This document shows positions 36,431 to 45,514 of a DNA stretch of 64,000 nucleotides, piece after piece; within the stretch, counting starts at the first letter, position 1, and the number at the start of each line of letters is the position of its first letter. The position numbers were made by a program, and so were the translations under genes. The notes below the pieces were generated by a model. That model saw nothing but the letters and a program-made list of their open reading frames with translations. It made no database searches and was not told where the DNA came from. Origin of the DNA: DATFVA01 sp963747755 (GTDB lineage: Bacteria > Bacteroidota > Ignavibacteria > Ignavibacteriales > Ignavibacteriaceae); contig CAVVGK010000014.1 in assembly GCA_963747755.1 (NCBI GenBank), forward strand, positions 434,001 to 498,000. The letters run 5' to 3'.

Positions 36431-36648
36431 ACGTTTCCATACCTTTCCATCGTATCATTAACTTACTCATGGCTTTAAATATATTTATTTAATTTCAGTC
36501 AAAAAGTGACAGCAGAAGTAAAGTTTAACGTTCCATATTTTCGGACACAAATCGGGTGAAAGAAACCCTCAGGCAGAGTTAAGTGCTGCACTCTATACCC
36601 AAAAAATTCAATGGTCGTTATGCATATGGCGTGAAACCGCGGTTTAAA

Positions 36649-36676
36649 TAAAAAAAGGGAGAGCAGCTGCTCTCCC
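36649..36676 (-). terminator. Strong intrinsic terminator
   Basis: A perfect 20-base palindrome (GGGAGAGCAG and its complement, 36657-36676) is followed on the minus strand by seven U residues. It lies about 50 bases past the end of the gene at 36725-38812 and must terminate it. A 12-base palindrome AAACCGCGGTTT lies just beyond (36634-36645). The rest of the 294-base gap 36431-36724 shows nothing else. Confidence 0.93.
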
Positions 36677-36724
36677 TCATCGACTTTAATCACGGTCGGG
36701 CATTTATATTCACCAACGGCGCAA

Positions 36725-38812
36725 TTACCTTAGAAGAACCATCTTCTTCGTACTAGTAAAACTACCCGACACTATTGTGTAATAGTAAACTCCGCTTGCA
36801 AGCCCGGATGCATTAAATGTGATTTCGTGGCTCCCGGCTTTCCTGAATCCGTTTACGAGATCGGCTACTTTTTGTCCCAACGCGTTGTACACATTAAGAT
36901 GCACCATTCCGTCTGACGGAATGCTGAAGTTTATTTGTGTTGTGGGGTTGAAGGGATTGGGATAGTTCTGGCTTAAGGAAAAATCTTCGGGCATATAGTT
37001 TTTCTCCTGTTTCACTGAGGTAATGACCTGGTTAGCAGGGCGCCATAACACGCCTGTGGAAAATGTCCCGCATATCAAATTCTGTCCACTAATATGAAAC
37101 GCTTCCACCGCACTTGTATAACCATACGGCGGTAATCCGTCACTGATCGATATCCAGTTATCTCCATTATTGGTTGATTTAAAGGCATAGCCTTCTGAGG
37201 TTCCTGCAAGAACTGTTGAACCATATGCTTCGGCAGTCAGTAATATTACCGAAGTTAACCCATTATTCTTCAGAGTCCAGTTATTTCCGCCGTCTTCGGA
37301 CACATACATTCCGTCATTAGCAGCAGCAAATAGAGTGCTGCCTACATTGATTATTTTATGAGTGGAAGAATAGCCTGATAATCCGTTCGATGATTCTGTC
37401 CAGGTTTGTCCGTCATCAGTCGACCGGAAGATGAAACCGGAAAATAATGTGGCCGCATATATATCTGAACCGATAAATGTAAAGTTTTCAATATCCGGAT
37501 CACTCAAAGTGGGACTAAGAGGTGACCAGGTAGTTCCATTATCTGTCGACCTGTATGCCCCGGCTGAGAAAGTGGCAGCCAATACAGTATTGCCGTGAGC
37601 TCCAACCGTCCTTATATACAAGTCTCTGACACCAGACATAACCCTTACCCAGGTTGTACCGCCGTCAGTTGATCTCAGGAGCCCCTCTGTCGTTGTTGCA
37701 GCAAACAATGCAGAATCACTTTTAGCAAGCGTGCGGATACCATAGGCGTCTATATTTGGGTAAGGTTCCCAGGTTAATCCATCATCGTGTGATATGAAAG
37801 CGCCGCTGTCAAACGTACCGGCGAGAATATCTGAACCTACATTAAGGAAGGTCCTTACACTGGTTGAATGAATTCCTGCCGCCATACGAGACCAGGTGTC
37901 GCCATTGTCTGTTGATTTGTAAACTCCATCTCCGCTAGCTGCATATAATATGTCATAGAACTTAAGGAAACCGCCTATGTAAGGGTTATCAAGGCTCGGA
38001 TCAACCGGGCTCCAGGTTGCGCCCTGGTCCGTTGATACGAAGGCACCGCTTTTAGCTACTCCTACAAACATTTTATCGCTGTATAGACCCATTGAATAAA
38101 CAGCCGTTGGCGAAAGGTTATTTGTCACCGAAGTCCAGTTATCACCCTGGTCTGTTGAAACAAAGATTCCATCAATTGTCCCTGCAAATACCTGAGAGCG
38201 GCCCAAAATACCCATAGCATGAACTGCTCCGCCGGTTATTCCGTTACCGGCAAACACCCAGGTATCTCCAAGATCGTCAGACCTGTATACACCATCGTCG
38301 GTCCCGGCAAAGAGGTATGCCCCGAGTGCCGTTAATTTGTTGATAAACGGGTCTGTCATTCCGGTATCAACCCGGGTCCAGTAGTTCGCGTCATCTACGG
38401 ATCTGTATACTCCGTTCATTGTACCGGCAAATAGTACTGTATCAATAGAAGTTAGAGAATATACATTATCTGTAGCTATCCCTGCATCAGTTTCTGTCCA
38501 GGATTCACCATCATCATCCGATTTAAATATCCCTTCAAACGAGCAGCTATATATTGAAAAAGGAGTAGAATAGAGATCGTAGATATAGGTTGTAGGCAGT
38601 CCTGAGCTTGCATTTGTCCAGGTGAGTCCGCTGTCGGTACTCTTATAAACGCCGGATGTAGTGCCGGCAAAGATCATGGAATCATATTCGGCAAGACAGG
38701 TCGTTCCCCCGCCGTCAGGTCCGGTTGCTATCTGCCATTGGGCATTTGAAACGCCAATAAAAATCAACCCCAATAAGACTGTAAGAATAGAGAATCTGAA
38801 TATTTTGTACAT
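36725..38812 (-). CDS. Secreted BNR/Asp-box propeller protein with T9SS type A sorting domain
   Basis: The 695-residue protein has a signal peptide (ILTVLLGLIFIGVSNAQ). About thirteen repeats of some 42 residues follow, each with an Asp-box such as STDSGLTW, DDDGESW or STDNGTTW: enough for two beta-propellers. The C-terminus (about 610-695) starts SLSQNYPNPFNPTT and ends in a basic KKMVLLR, the type A sorting domain cleaved on export by type IX secretion. It is thus predicted to be released or attached at the cell surface. Function is unknown; such propellers often bind sugars or proteins. The start has GGAG upstream. Confidence 0.93.
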   Translation of the reverse strand: MYKIFRFSILTVLLGLIFIGVSNAQWQIATGPDGGGTTCLAEYDSMIFAGTTSGVYKSTDSGLTWTNASSGLPTTYIYDLYSTPFSIYSCSFEGIFKSDDDGESWTETDAGIATDNVYSLTSIDTVLFAGTMNGVYRSVDDANYWTRVDTGMTDPFINKLTALGAYLFAGTDDGVYRSDDLGDTWVFAGNGITGGAVHAMGILGRSQVFAGTIDGIFVSTDQGDNWTSVTNNLSPTAVYSMGLYSDKMFVGVAKSGAFVSTDQGATWSPVDPSLDNPYIGGFLKFYDILYAASGDGVYKSTDNGDTWSRMAAGIHSTSVRTFLNVGSDILAGTFDSGAFISHDDGLTWEPYPNIDAYGIRTLAKSDSALFAATTTEGLLRSTDGGTTWVRVMSGVRDLYIRTVGAHGNTVLAATFSAGAYRSTDNGTTWSPLSPTLSDPDIENFTFIGSDIYAATLFSGFIFRSTDDGQTWTESSNGLSGYSSTHKIINVGSTLFAAANDGMYVSEDGGNNWTLKNNGLTSVILLTAEAYGSTVLAGTSEGYAFKSTNNGDNWISISDGLPPYGYTSAVEAFHISGQNLICGTFSTGVLWRPANQVITSVKQEKNYMPEDFSLSQNYPNPFNPTTQINFSIPSDGMVHLNVYNALGQKVADLVNGFRKAGSHEITFNASGLASGVYYYTIVSGSFTSTKKMVLLR

Positions 38813-38897
38813 AATATCTCCAGAGTGAAATGTGAAAATATAGTTGATTGTTTATTATATGGATTGAACACCAGGTTCAAATCGTTAAAGAACAAGA

Positions 38898-39734
38898 TTA
38901 TATCTGGATATAACGGGAGACGTTATTTTTAAACTCTCCGAGGGTTAAACCATTTGACCAGAAGGTAAAAAAGACCATCCGGAGTGAGACTGCATAGCTA
39001 GGGTGATTTACGAACATTGATGTTATACTGGGTTTAAGTGAGACCCGGTCATTCAGCGCAAGCATCGTTATCGTGCTATCGCATACGCATAACTTCATCG
39101 TAAGATTATCTACAATTTTAATTTCCTCACCAATTGCTTCATATTTCTCCAGCGTTGTGATAAACAGGTCTCTTTCTTCTTCAGTTTTAATATCGCAATA
39201 CTCGTAGATGCATTTGAAATCTACGTTTCTTTGTAATAAGGCTTTTTCATAATCGAGATTTTCTTCGAGGGAAAAGGAATAAGGACTTTTTGAAAAAAGG
39301 AGCAGTTCTTTTTTAGTGTTGTTCTGAATTGTCAACCATCGTTCTCTTATCTGTTCTCGTTCGGTAAGTATTTCTATGTAATCGAGAGAATCCGATGTTC
39401 CAGCCTGAGCGTCTTTTAGTTTCATCAGTTCTTCCTGCAGCTTATCAGCAACAAATTTCTTACGGTCAAATTCTGTACTGATATTTTTCATAACAATATC
39501 AGGACTGATACTGCTGAACACCTTAATTCCGTTTTTATAGCTCTGCCCCGCAAGGCCTTTTTTAACCAGGTTCTGCAGTATCTCGTAAGTCTTTGTGCGG
39601 CTTACCGATGTGATTTCTGCTATTTCAGGGGCAGTAAATTCATTCTTCTGTAGAAGAGCAAGGTATACCTCTGCCTCCCTTCGCGGAACATCTAAAAGCT
39701 GAAGTTTTTCTATTAAATCTTGCATTTTGGCCAT
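38898..39734 (-). CDS. TrmB-like transcriptional regulator
   Basis: About 278 residues. An N-terminal winged helix-turn-helix (LDVPRREAEVYLALLQKNEFTAPEIAE, then SRTKTYEILQNLVKKGL) matches TrmB/sugar-type regulators, known best in archaea. The C-terminal effector-like part (LTEREQIRERWLTIQNNT onward) resembles the TrmB-associated phospholipase D-like fold. Start choice is uncertain: ATG at 39734 puts the HTH near the N-terminus, and ATG at 39773 is an alternative; neither has a good ribosome-binding site. A palindrome lies just upstream, which suggests self-regulation. It sits between two T9SS cargo genes. Confidence 0.82.
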   Translation of the reverse strand: MAKMQDLIEKLQLLDVPRREAEVYLALLQKNEFTAPEIAEITSVSRTKTYEILQNLVKKGLAGQSYKNGIKVFSSISPDIVMKNISTEFDRKKFVADKLQEELMKLKDAQAGTSDSLDYIEILTEREQIRERWLTIQNNTKKELLLFSKSPYSFSLEENLDYEKALLQRNVDFKCIYEYCDIKTEEERDLFITTLEKYEAIGEEIKIVDNLTMKLCVCDSTITMLALNDRVSLKPSITSMFVNHPSYAVSLRMVFFTFWSNGLTLGEFKNNVSRYIQI

Positions 39735-39748
39735 CAAATGAGTTGTAT

Positions 39749-39780
39749 CCCCTATAGGGGGTTGATTCTCCATATAGGGA
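39749..39780. promoter_or_regulatory. Candidate operator: paired palindromes before the TrmB-like gene
   Basis: CCCCTATAGGGG (39749-39760) is a perfect 12-base palindrome. A second, imperfect copy TCTCCATATAGGGA lies at 39767-39780, with centres about 19 bases apart. A further half-site TCCCATATAG is at about 39853-39862. They are immediately upstream of the regulator's likely start. No binding data exist; this is pattern only. Confidence 0.45.
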
Positions 39781-39957
39781 CACACGAACTTAATAAATAG
39801 AAAGTTGAGAGTCAAATTGGAAAAAGGTAGCTTTTTTCAGACTGGCGGGGAGTCCCATATAGATAGCGAAGGCAGTCCGGAACTTCTATAATGAGAAACC
39901 TGCTGCTATCTCTTGAGTCTCAGTAAACCGGAGAATAAATCGAAATTGTTCCGAAGT

Positions 39958-41298
39958 TTACTTAATTAGTATCATTTTGCGTGTATCTCTGAATGATCCA
40001 GCAGAGATCTGATAGGTATATACACCGGAAGAAAGATCGGCTCCGTTAAACTGCACCGCATACGTTCCTGCTGCCTTATCCTCGTTTACGAGAGAAGCAA
40101 TTTCATTGCCTAACACATCGAATACTTTTAAAGTAACAAATCCCGGTTCGGATATATGGAACCGTATCGTGGTTGCCGGATTAAAAGGTTGGGGGTAATT
40201 TTGATAAAGCCGGTATCCTTTTTTTGCCAGCCGGGTTTGTTTGATGGAAACAGGAGTTATGTATGTGATTATGATCTGTTGGTGCAGAGATAAAGTATCG
40301 TCTGAAGAGATCACCATTGCAGATATCGTATCGCTTCCTGTCTCGGTCGGTGAAGTGATCACTGCCGTATAGGTACCGTCACCATTGTCTGTAACATTCT
40401 CTAATACCCCGCTGCCTGTGTTTGATAAGATAATGTGCAATCCTGCTGCAAGTAAAGTATCGGAGTTGTTTTTAGGAGTAACATTTATCTCAGCTTCAGA
40501 AGTACCGTCCGCGGGAATTGTATCCGGGATTGCTTCAATTTCAGAAAGGAAAGGATCAACAAATGTATATAGCGAATCTTTCCAATCATTAAATCCCTCC
40601 TGTACCAGGTCGATGGGATCAGTACCTGCAGGTGTATCGGGTATGATGATCTGAAGGTATGGTGCACCGCCATCGCCTAATCGTACAACTTTTATAAAGC
40701 CCGACTCCGATGAAGTTCCTCTTGAAGCACACCTTGTATCTGCACCAAGTATTTTAGCAGCCTGCAGAGCTGCCATCAGCTTGTCGGCCAGTGGTCCCGG
40801 TGTGTTCAGGAAGGTAGTTTCCATCGTATCAATTATAAGCGATCCCAGCAGAATGTTTCCCTGTATTGAATAGCCTGGTCCTGTAGCATGATTTTTATAA
40901 TTTAGACAATTATTTCCCGTGTATCCAGCACTTTCTCCATTTCTTGTAAGGTCAACAATTCCGTACTGTCTTATAGCGGGATTTCCCTGAACATCGTTGG
41001 CGACAAGCCAATCGATTATTTCCTGAGGACTTAATCCTTCCAGCATCCTGGCGTGAGCATTCTGCTGATTCGCTGCAAGCCATGACGCCTGGGTATGAAT
41101 ACCACCTATTCCTTCAATAACATCGCTTATAATGTAAGCTCCTACTCCATTGATGGCACCGACACATGAAGCACCTGCACTGCCGATTTCACCTGTAACG
41201 GTATCCACTGCAACGATTGAAAATGTATCCTGCGCAGTGATATTGCAAGAAATGAGCGTTACAATAAGGAATAATAAAATTGAAGTTAATGGTTTCAT
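39958..41298 (-). CDS. DUF1028-family protein with invasin-like domain and T9SS sorting tail
   Basis: The 446-residue product has a signal peptide (ILLFLIVTLISCNITAQ) and then a DUF1028 domain (FSIVAVDTVTGEIGSAGASC, GGIHTQASW, GNILLG, about residues 24-235). DUF1028 has the Ntn-hydrolase-like fold, but no activity is established. An Ig-like domain with DNGDGTYTAVITSPTETGSD (about 265-350) and a type A sorting tail (YQNYPQPFNPATT, closing TRKMILIK) follow. It is thus predicted to be a cell-surface protein. ATG has GGGAG upstream. It is divergent from tig across a 600-base gap. Confidence 0.88.
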   Translation of the reverse strand: MKPLTSILLFLIVTLISCNITAQDTFSIVAVDTVTGEIGSAGASCVGAINGVGAYIISDVIEGIGGIHTQASWLAANQQNAHARMLEGLSPQEIIDWLVANDVQGNPAIRQYGIVDLTRNGESAGYTGNNCLNYKNHATGPGYSIQGNILLGSLIIDTMETTFLNTPGPLADKLMAALQAAKILGADTRCASRGTSSESGFIKVVRLGDGGAPYLQIIIPDTPAGTDPIDLVQEGFNDWKDSLYTFVDPFLSEIEAIPDTIPADGTSEAEINVTPKNNSDTLLAAGLHIILSNTGSGVLENVTDNGDGTYTAVITSPTETGSDTISAMVISSDDTLSLHQQIIITYITPVSIKQTRLAKKGYRLYQNYPQPFNPATTIRFHISEPGFVTLKVFDVLGNEIASLVNEDKAAGTYAVQFNGADLSSGVYTYQISAGSFRDTRKMILIK

Positions 41299-41901
41299 AA
41301 TAATCTCCCGCTCTGCTTATGAATGTTTTGGTATTCTGGTCTGCTGCCAGCAGATTCCACGATCACCTCAACTTATAAATTACGGAATTTAAACAAGTTT
41401 TTCTTGAGCCGAGGGGACTTTAGATGAACAATCTAAAATATTCAGGACCTCGAGAGGGATATTTTAGGGCAAATTATAATTTCATCGTATTCAGAACGTT
41501 TTCAGATCGTATTCAGAACGTTTTCAGAACGTTTTCAGAACGTTTTCAGATCGTATTCAGATCGTTTTCAGATACCTTTTATACCGGACAAATTCTCTAC
41601 GATGATTTATAAATAAACCTGACCATCTGTTATTCCCTATACTCCTATCAGCTTCCACCTGACTCTGCTCTAAGCCCGTTTAAGGGTCGGGCTTCAGCCT
41701 GAATTTTATAAGATAGAGTGTAGCTGGATAGCTAAACTCCTTATGCGCAGGAAAATGTATAATTTCTACAGTTTTTATTATCTTTATAGTTCTATTATTT
41801 ATTAAAAAAGCAGGCAGGGCCGCGGGTTTACAACGATTGTGCTCCCCCCTTTGCTCAGATTTGCATTAGTATTTTTATTATTAACAGAACCAGAGGATAA
41901 A
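41299..41901 (+). promoter_or_regulatory. 603-base divergent gap upstream of tig
   Basis: This region separates the minus-strand DUF1028 gene from tig. It holds the 11-base tandem repeats listed separately, a hairpin AAGCCCG...CGGGCTT near 41671-41694, and an AT-rich stretch (about 41700-41800) likely to hold the tig promoter. I see no convincing gene; a short open frame through the repeats reads only as a repetition of Phe/Arg/Ser codons. Confidence 0.45.
41483..41575. repeat. 11-bp tandem repeat array (about 8 units)
   Basis: From 41492 the unit CAG(A)(A/T)CGT(T/A)TT recurs every 11 bases: CAGAACGTTTT four times and CAGATCGTATT/CAGATCGTTTT three times, seven full copies plus partial copies at each end. 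The period is close to one turn of DNA, so every unit presents the same face. It lies in the divergent gap before tig. Confidence 0.9.
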
Positions 41902-43221
41902 TTGGAAGTAAAAGTTAACGAGATTTCTGCTTCGGAGAATGAAGTGGAAGTTACAATGTCATATGACGAAATAAAACAGGATATCGATAGCGAGATTAAG
42001 AAACAGGCCAGGAAGGTCCAGGTACCGGGATTCAGGAAGGGCAAGGTTCCGCTCACAATGATTAAGAAGATGTATGGCGATGCCCTGGAATATGAAGCTT
42101 CTGAAAAGGTTGCCAACAGCAGCTTCTGGAAGGTAGTAAAAGAGAAGAACCTTCAACCGATTGGTCAGCCGGTACTTTCTGATATTAAGTTTAACCCCGG
42201 CGAGGATTTCCATTTCAAGGTTCACTATGAAGTTATTCCACAGCTTGACGTGAAGGGATATAAGGATATCAGTATGGATATCCCTGATTTTAAAGTGAAG
42301 GATGAGGAGATTGAACACGAGATTATGCATGTTCAGAAGGCTAATGCTTCGCAGGTTGAGGAAGAGGTTGTAGGTGACGATAATAATTATGTTATCAAGC
42401 TGAACCTTCAGCGTCTGAATGATAAAGGCGAACCTTATGAAGGAAGTAAACCTGAAACGTTTGATGTCGATCTTTCAAATGAAAATGTACAGAAAGATAT
42501 TGTTGAAAAATCGAGGGGTAAGAAAGTCGGTGATACTTTTGAATTTACTTTCTCAGACGAACGTAAAGTGAAAAACGATAAAGGCGAAGAGGAACAGCAG
42601 AAAGAGGAATTCCTTTACAAAGCTGAGATAAAGGATATTAAAAAATATCTGCTTCCGGAGCTTAATGAGGAGTTCCTGAAAAAAATTACCAAGGATAAGA
42701 TCGATAATGAGAAGGACTTCAGGGAAAACATCAGTGCGGATATTCAGAGGTACTACGATCAGAAAACCGATGAGATTACCCGCGACAAACTGATACAGGA
42801 CATAGTGAAAGCAAATGACTTCACACCTCCGACTTCACTCGTTAACAACTTTCTGAGTGACCTTATTGAACGCGAAGAGCAGGAGGTGAAGAAGGAAGGA
42901 TACCGTAAATATGACCGCGAGGAGGCTGCTAAACGTCTGCACAGCTACGCTGAATATGAGGTAAAGTGGTATCTAATAAAGAACGAGATTGAGAAGAAGG
43001 AAAATATTGAGGTAACTGATGAAGATCTGCAGGAACTTGTAAAGAAAGATGCAGAGAAAACAGGTCTGCCTGAGGATAAATTGCTGAACTATTATAAATC
43101 GTCTAATTTTGCTGAACGTCTCAGGGATCAGAAGCTGCTTGACTTCCTGAAAGAGAATAACAAGATTAATAGAGTGGATCCGTCGAAATTAACAAATACA
43201 AAATCAGAGGAAATTAAATGA
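41902..43221 (+). CDS. tig: Trigger factor (ribosome-bound chaperone)
   Basis: About 439 residues make the normal length for trigger factor, which meets nascent chains at the ribosome exit. The N-terminal ribosome-binding domain has the GFRKGKVP loop (VPGFRKGKVPLTMIKKMYG), then a PPIase-like region (about 150-240) and a long helical C-terminal arm. The start is TTG at 41902 with GAGGA upstream; an upstream GTG at 41839 would add 21 unneeded residues. The stop overlaps clpP by four bases, the widespread tig-clpP order. Confidence 0.94.
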   Translation: MEVKVNEISASENEVEVTMSYDEIKQDIDSEIKKQARKVQVPGFRKGKVPLTMIKKMYGDALEYEASEKVANSSFWKVVKEKNLQPIGQPVLSDIKFNPGEDFHFKVHYEVIPQLDVKGYKDISMDIPDFKVKDEEIEHEIMHVQKANASQVEEEVVGDDNNYVIKLNLQRLNDKGEPYEGSKPETFDVDLSNENVQKDIVEKSRGKKVGDTFEFTFSDERKVKNDKGEEEQQKEEFLYKAEIKDIKKYLLPELNEEFLKKITKDKIDNEKDFRENISADIQRYYDQKTDEITRDKLIQDIVKANDFTPPTSLVNNFLSDLIEREEQEVKKEGYRKYDREEAAKRLHSYAEYEVKWYLIKNEIEKKENIEVTDEDLQELVKKDAEKTGLPEDKLLNYYKSSNFAERLRDQKLLDFLKENNKINRVDPSKLTNTKSEEIK

Positions 43222-43850
43222 CAAAACATCCTGAAATTTATAACCAGCTGGTACCCTACGTTATCGAACAGACAGGCCGCGGTGAACGCGGGATGGACAT
43301 TTTTTCACGTCTGCTTCGGGAAAGAATAATTTTCATAGGTACTCCTATAGATGATCATATTGCAAGTTTGATTATTGCTCAGCTTATCTTCCTTGAGGCT
43401 GAGGATTCTGAGAAGGACATTAACGTTTATATTAATTCTCCCGGTGGAAGCGTTACTGCGGGACTGGCAATTTATGATACCATGAAATATGTAAAACCCG
43501 ATGTGTCTACCATTTGCGTAGGTATGGCTGCAAGTATGGGCGCTATCCTGCTTGCCGGAGGTGCAGCAGGTAAAAGAACTTCACTGCCAAACTCTAAGAT
43601 TATGATACATCAGCCCTGGGTTGGCGGTCTGCAGGGCCAAACATCTGATATCGAAATTCACGCAAAGGAAATGCTGAAAACACGTGATACCCTTTATAAG
43701 ATCCTTGCCGAACATACAGGTAAATCTGTTGAGCAGATTACCAAGGATTGCGATAGAGATTATTTCCTTTCTGCCCAGGAGGCAAAAGATTATAAACTTA
43801 TAGATAATATAATCGATAAAAGAATTCCTCTTACAGATAATAAAAAATAA
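43218..43850 (+). CDS. clpP: ATP-dependent Clp protease proteolytic subunit
   Basis: The 210-residue product is a standard ClpP: Ser106 in GMAASMG, His131 in MIHQPW and an Asp in the DCDRDYFLS segment (177-181) form the triad, and INSPGGSV is the oxyanion region. It assembles as a double heptamer that degrades proteins unfolded by ClpX or ClpA/ClpC. Its ATG overlaps tig. No clpX follows directly; transcription ends at the terminator beyond. Confidence 0.97.
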   Translation: MTKHPEIYNQLVPYVIEQTGRGERGMDIFSRLLRERIIFIGTPIDDHIASLIIAQLIFLEAEDSEKDINVYINSPGGSVTAGLAIYDTMKYVKPDVSTICVGMAASMGAILLAGGAAGKRTSLPNSKIMIHQPWVGGLQGQTSDIEIHAKEMLKTRDTLYKILAEHTGKSVEQITKDCDRDYFLSAQEAKDYKLIDNIIDKRIPLTDNKK

Positions 43851-43857
43851 ATTTAAT

Positions 43858-43886
43858 AAGGGATTGGGTTATCTCAATCCCTTTTC
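43858..43886 (+). terminator. Intrinsic terminator after clpP
   Basis: AAGGGATTG and CAATCCCTT pair around an eight-base loop, followed by TTTT and a pyrimidine-rich tract. It is placed directly after the clpP stop. Confidence 0.88.
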
Positions 43887-43925
43887 CTTCTTATATTTAC
43901 CCACTATATTTTCTCTTCTTATTTA

Positions 43926-45425
43926 ATGAAAAGACTTAACGTTAGCATGAATGCCGCCTTTCTGATAATGATAGCCTTAGTGTGCATTACTGCTGAACTC
44001 TATGCACAGCAAACGGATGAGGGAGTAAAAATAAAAGCTGTACTCCCGGTAAAAAAGGATGCCGCAAAACTCAACCGCTACCTCGAGGAATTCAGAACAA
44101 ATAAACTTATCCCCGGAATCTCAGCCGGTGTAGCCTTAGACGGAAAAATTTTCTGGCTTGGTAATGCTGGAATTGGCGATGTTGAAAATAATTCACCTGT
44201 AACCGACAGCACTCTTTTCAGAATCGCCTCCATATCAAAATCAATAACCGCTGTTGCAATTATGCAGCTTGTTGAGAAAGGGAAAATCAGGCTCGATAAC
44301 GATGCCCGCAGCTACATTCCTTACTTCCCTAAAAAGAAATGGAAGTTTACCGTACGCCAGCTCTTGAATCATACAGCGGGTATACGCAATTATTACAGAA
44401 GTGAGTTCGATGACACAAGACATTACGCTGCAATTAAGGATGCTGTGGGTATTGTCAGTAAGGATACATTGGCCTACAAGCCAGGCACAAAGTATATCTA
44501 TACTACTCTAGGTTATAACCTGCTTGGATCAATTATAGAAAATGTATCGGGTCAATCGTTCGCTGATTATCTTCAGAAAAATATTTTTGAACCGGCGCAA
44601 ATGAATGCGACGATCCTTGATTACCAGAAAACAATCATTCCTCACCGGGCAGGTATGTATGATCGAAACAGGTATAGAATACTTGAGAATGCTCCACTGG
44701 CTGATCTGAGTAATAAATATCCCGGAGGTGGTCTGCTCGCAACTTCCAATGATTTGCTCAGGTTTGCTATTTCTCTGCTTGAAGGCAGGTTAATTGAACC
44801 CCGGACTCTAGACTCAATGCTGGTGCCGACCCGGCTTCAAAGTGGTACTTTGATTAACTACGGACTAGGGTTCACACTTGGCAGGGATAATGCCGGCAGG
44901 AAATATTTTGCTCACGAAGGATATGATGGTACTTCCCTGCTGCTTGTCTATCCTGCCGAAAAACTCATTGCCGTTGACCTTCTGAATATAAGGGATAGAA
45001 ATAACGGTACCGCCGCATTCGATCTTTCTTCAATTATCCTCGACGATACGGTTATTTATCCCGCTGCTCAGCTGTCCGATAGATTGATGTCTGTCTACCG
45101 GACTATCGGCATTGATTCTGTACTTAATGAGTTTATCAAAATTTCTACAGATTCTTCAGGCACTTACGATACTTCCCTTGATGAGATATGCCTGTTCGGC
45201 TATGATCTTCTCAGTATTAATAGGACATCTGATGCCATAAGATATTTCAGGTTTATGGCTGCACAATTCCCGGATCAGGCAAAACCCCTTGTGGCTCTTG
45301 CCGATGCGTATTATAAGGATGGAAATATAGGACTTGCACTGCGGCACTACAGGCTTGCATTTAAAACCCAAAGAACAAATGTATATGCGTTAAGTATGAT
45401 ACGCAAAATCACGGGTTCTAGGTGA
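43926..45425 (+). CDS. Secreted beta-lactamase-like serine hydrolase with TPR tail
   Basis: The 499-residue protein has a signal peptide (FLIMIALVCITAELYAQ). Its serine hydrolase domain has the SxxK motif as Ser102-Ile-Ser-Lys105 and HEG in the third motif. The usual YxN is YTT (in YIYTTLGYN), as in mitochondrial LACTB proteins. The C-terminal hundred residues look like a short TPR (LVALADAYYKDGNIGLALRHYRLAF). Class C-like hydrolases of this kind include peptidases and esterases; antibiotic hydrolysis is not implied. It is likely periplasmic. It follows the clpP terminator and is transcribed alone. Confidence 0.85.
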   Translation: MKRLNVSMNAAFLIMIALVCITAELYAQQTDEGVKIKAVLPVKKDAAKLNRYLEEFRTNKLIPGISAGVALDGKIFWLGNAGIGDVENNSPVTDSTLFRIASISKSITAVAIMQLVEKGKIRLDNDARSYIPYFPKKKWKFTVRQLLNHTAGIRNYYRSEFDDTRHYAAIKDAVGIVSKDTLAYKPGTKYIYTTLGYNLLGSIIENVSGQSFADYLQKNIFEPAQMNATILDYQKTIIPHRAGMYDRNRYRILENAPLADLSNKYPGGGLLATSNDLLRFAISLLEGRLIEPRTLDSMLVPTRLQSGTLINYGLGFTLGRDNAGRKYFAHEGYDGTSLLLVYPAEKLIAVDLLNIRDRNNGTAAFDLSSIILDDTVIYPAAQLSDRLMSVYRTIGIDSVLNEFIKISTDSSGTYDTSLDEICLFGYDLLSINRTSDAIRYFRFMAAQFPDQAKPLVALADAYYKDGNIGLALRHYRLAFKTQRTNVYALSMIRKITGSR

Positions 45426-45514
45426 TTTGAAGTAAACCGGAAATATTTTCCTTGCATTCCTTAACTTTAGTCTACAAATTTACAGTCAGAGCTTAACAAA
45501 CAAAATAAAATAAA

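Noticed and set aside
41483..41575. CRISPR array
   Set aside because: Units are 11 bases with no unique spacers, and no cas gene is present in the window.
41424..41612. Short plus-strand open frame covering the 11-bp repeats
   Set aside because: Its sequence is just the repeat read as codons (Phe-Arg-Ser patterns) and has no start signal.
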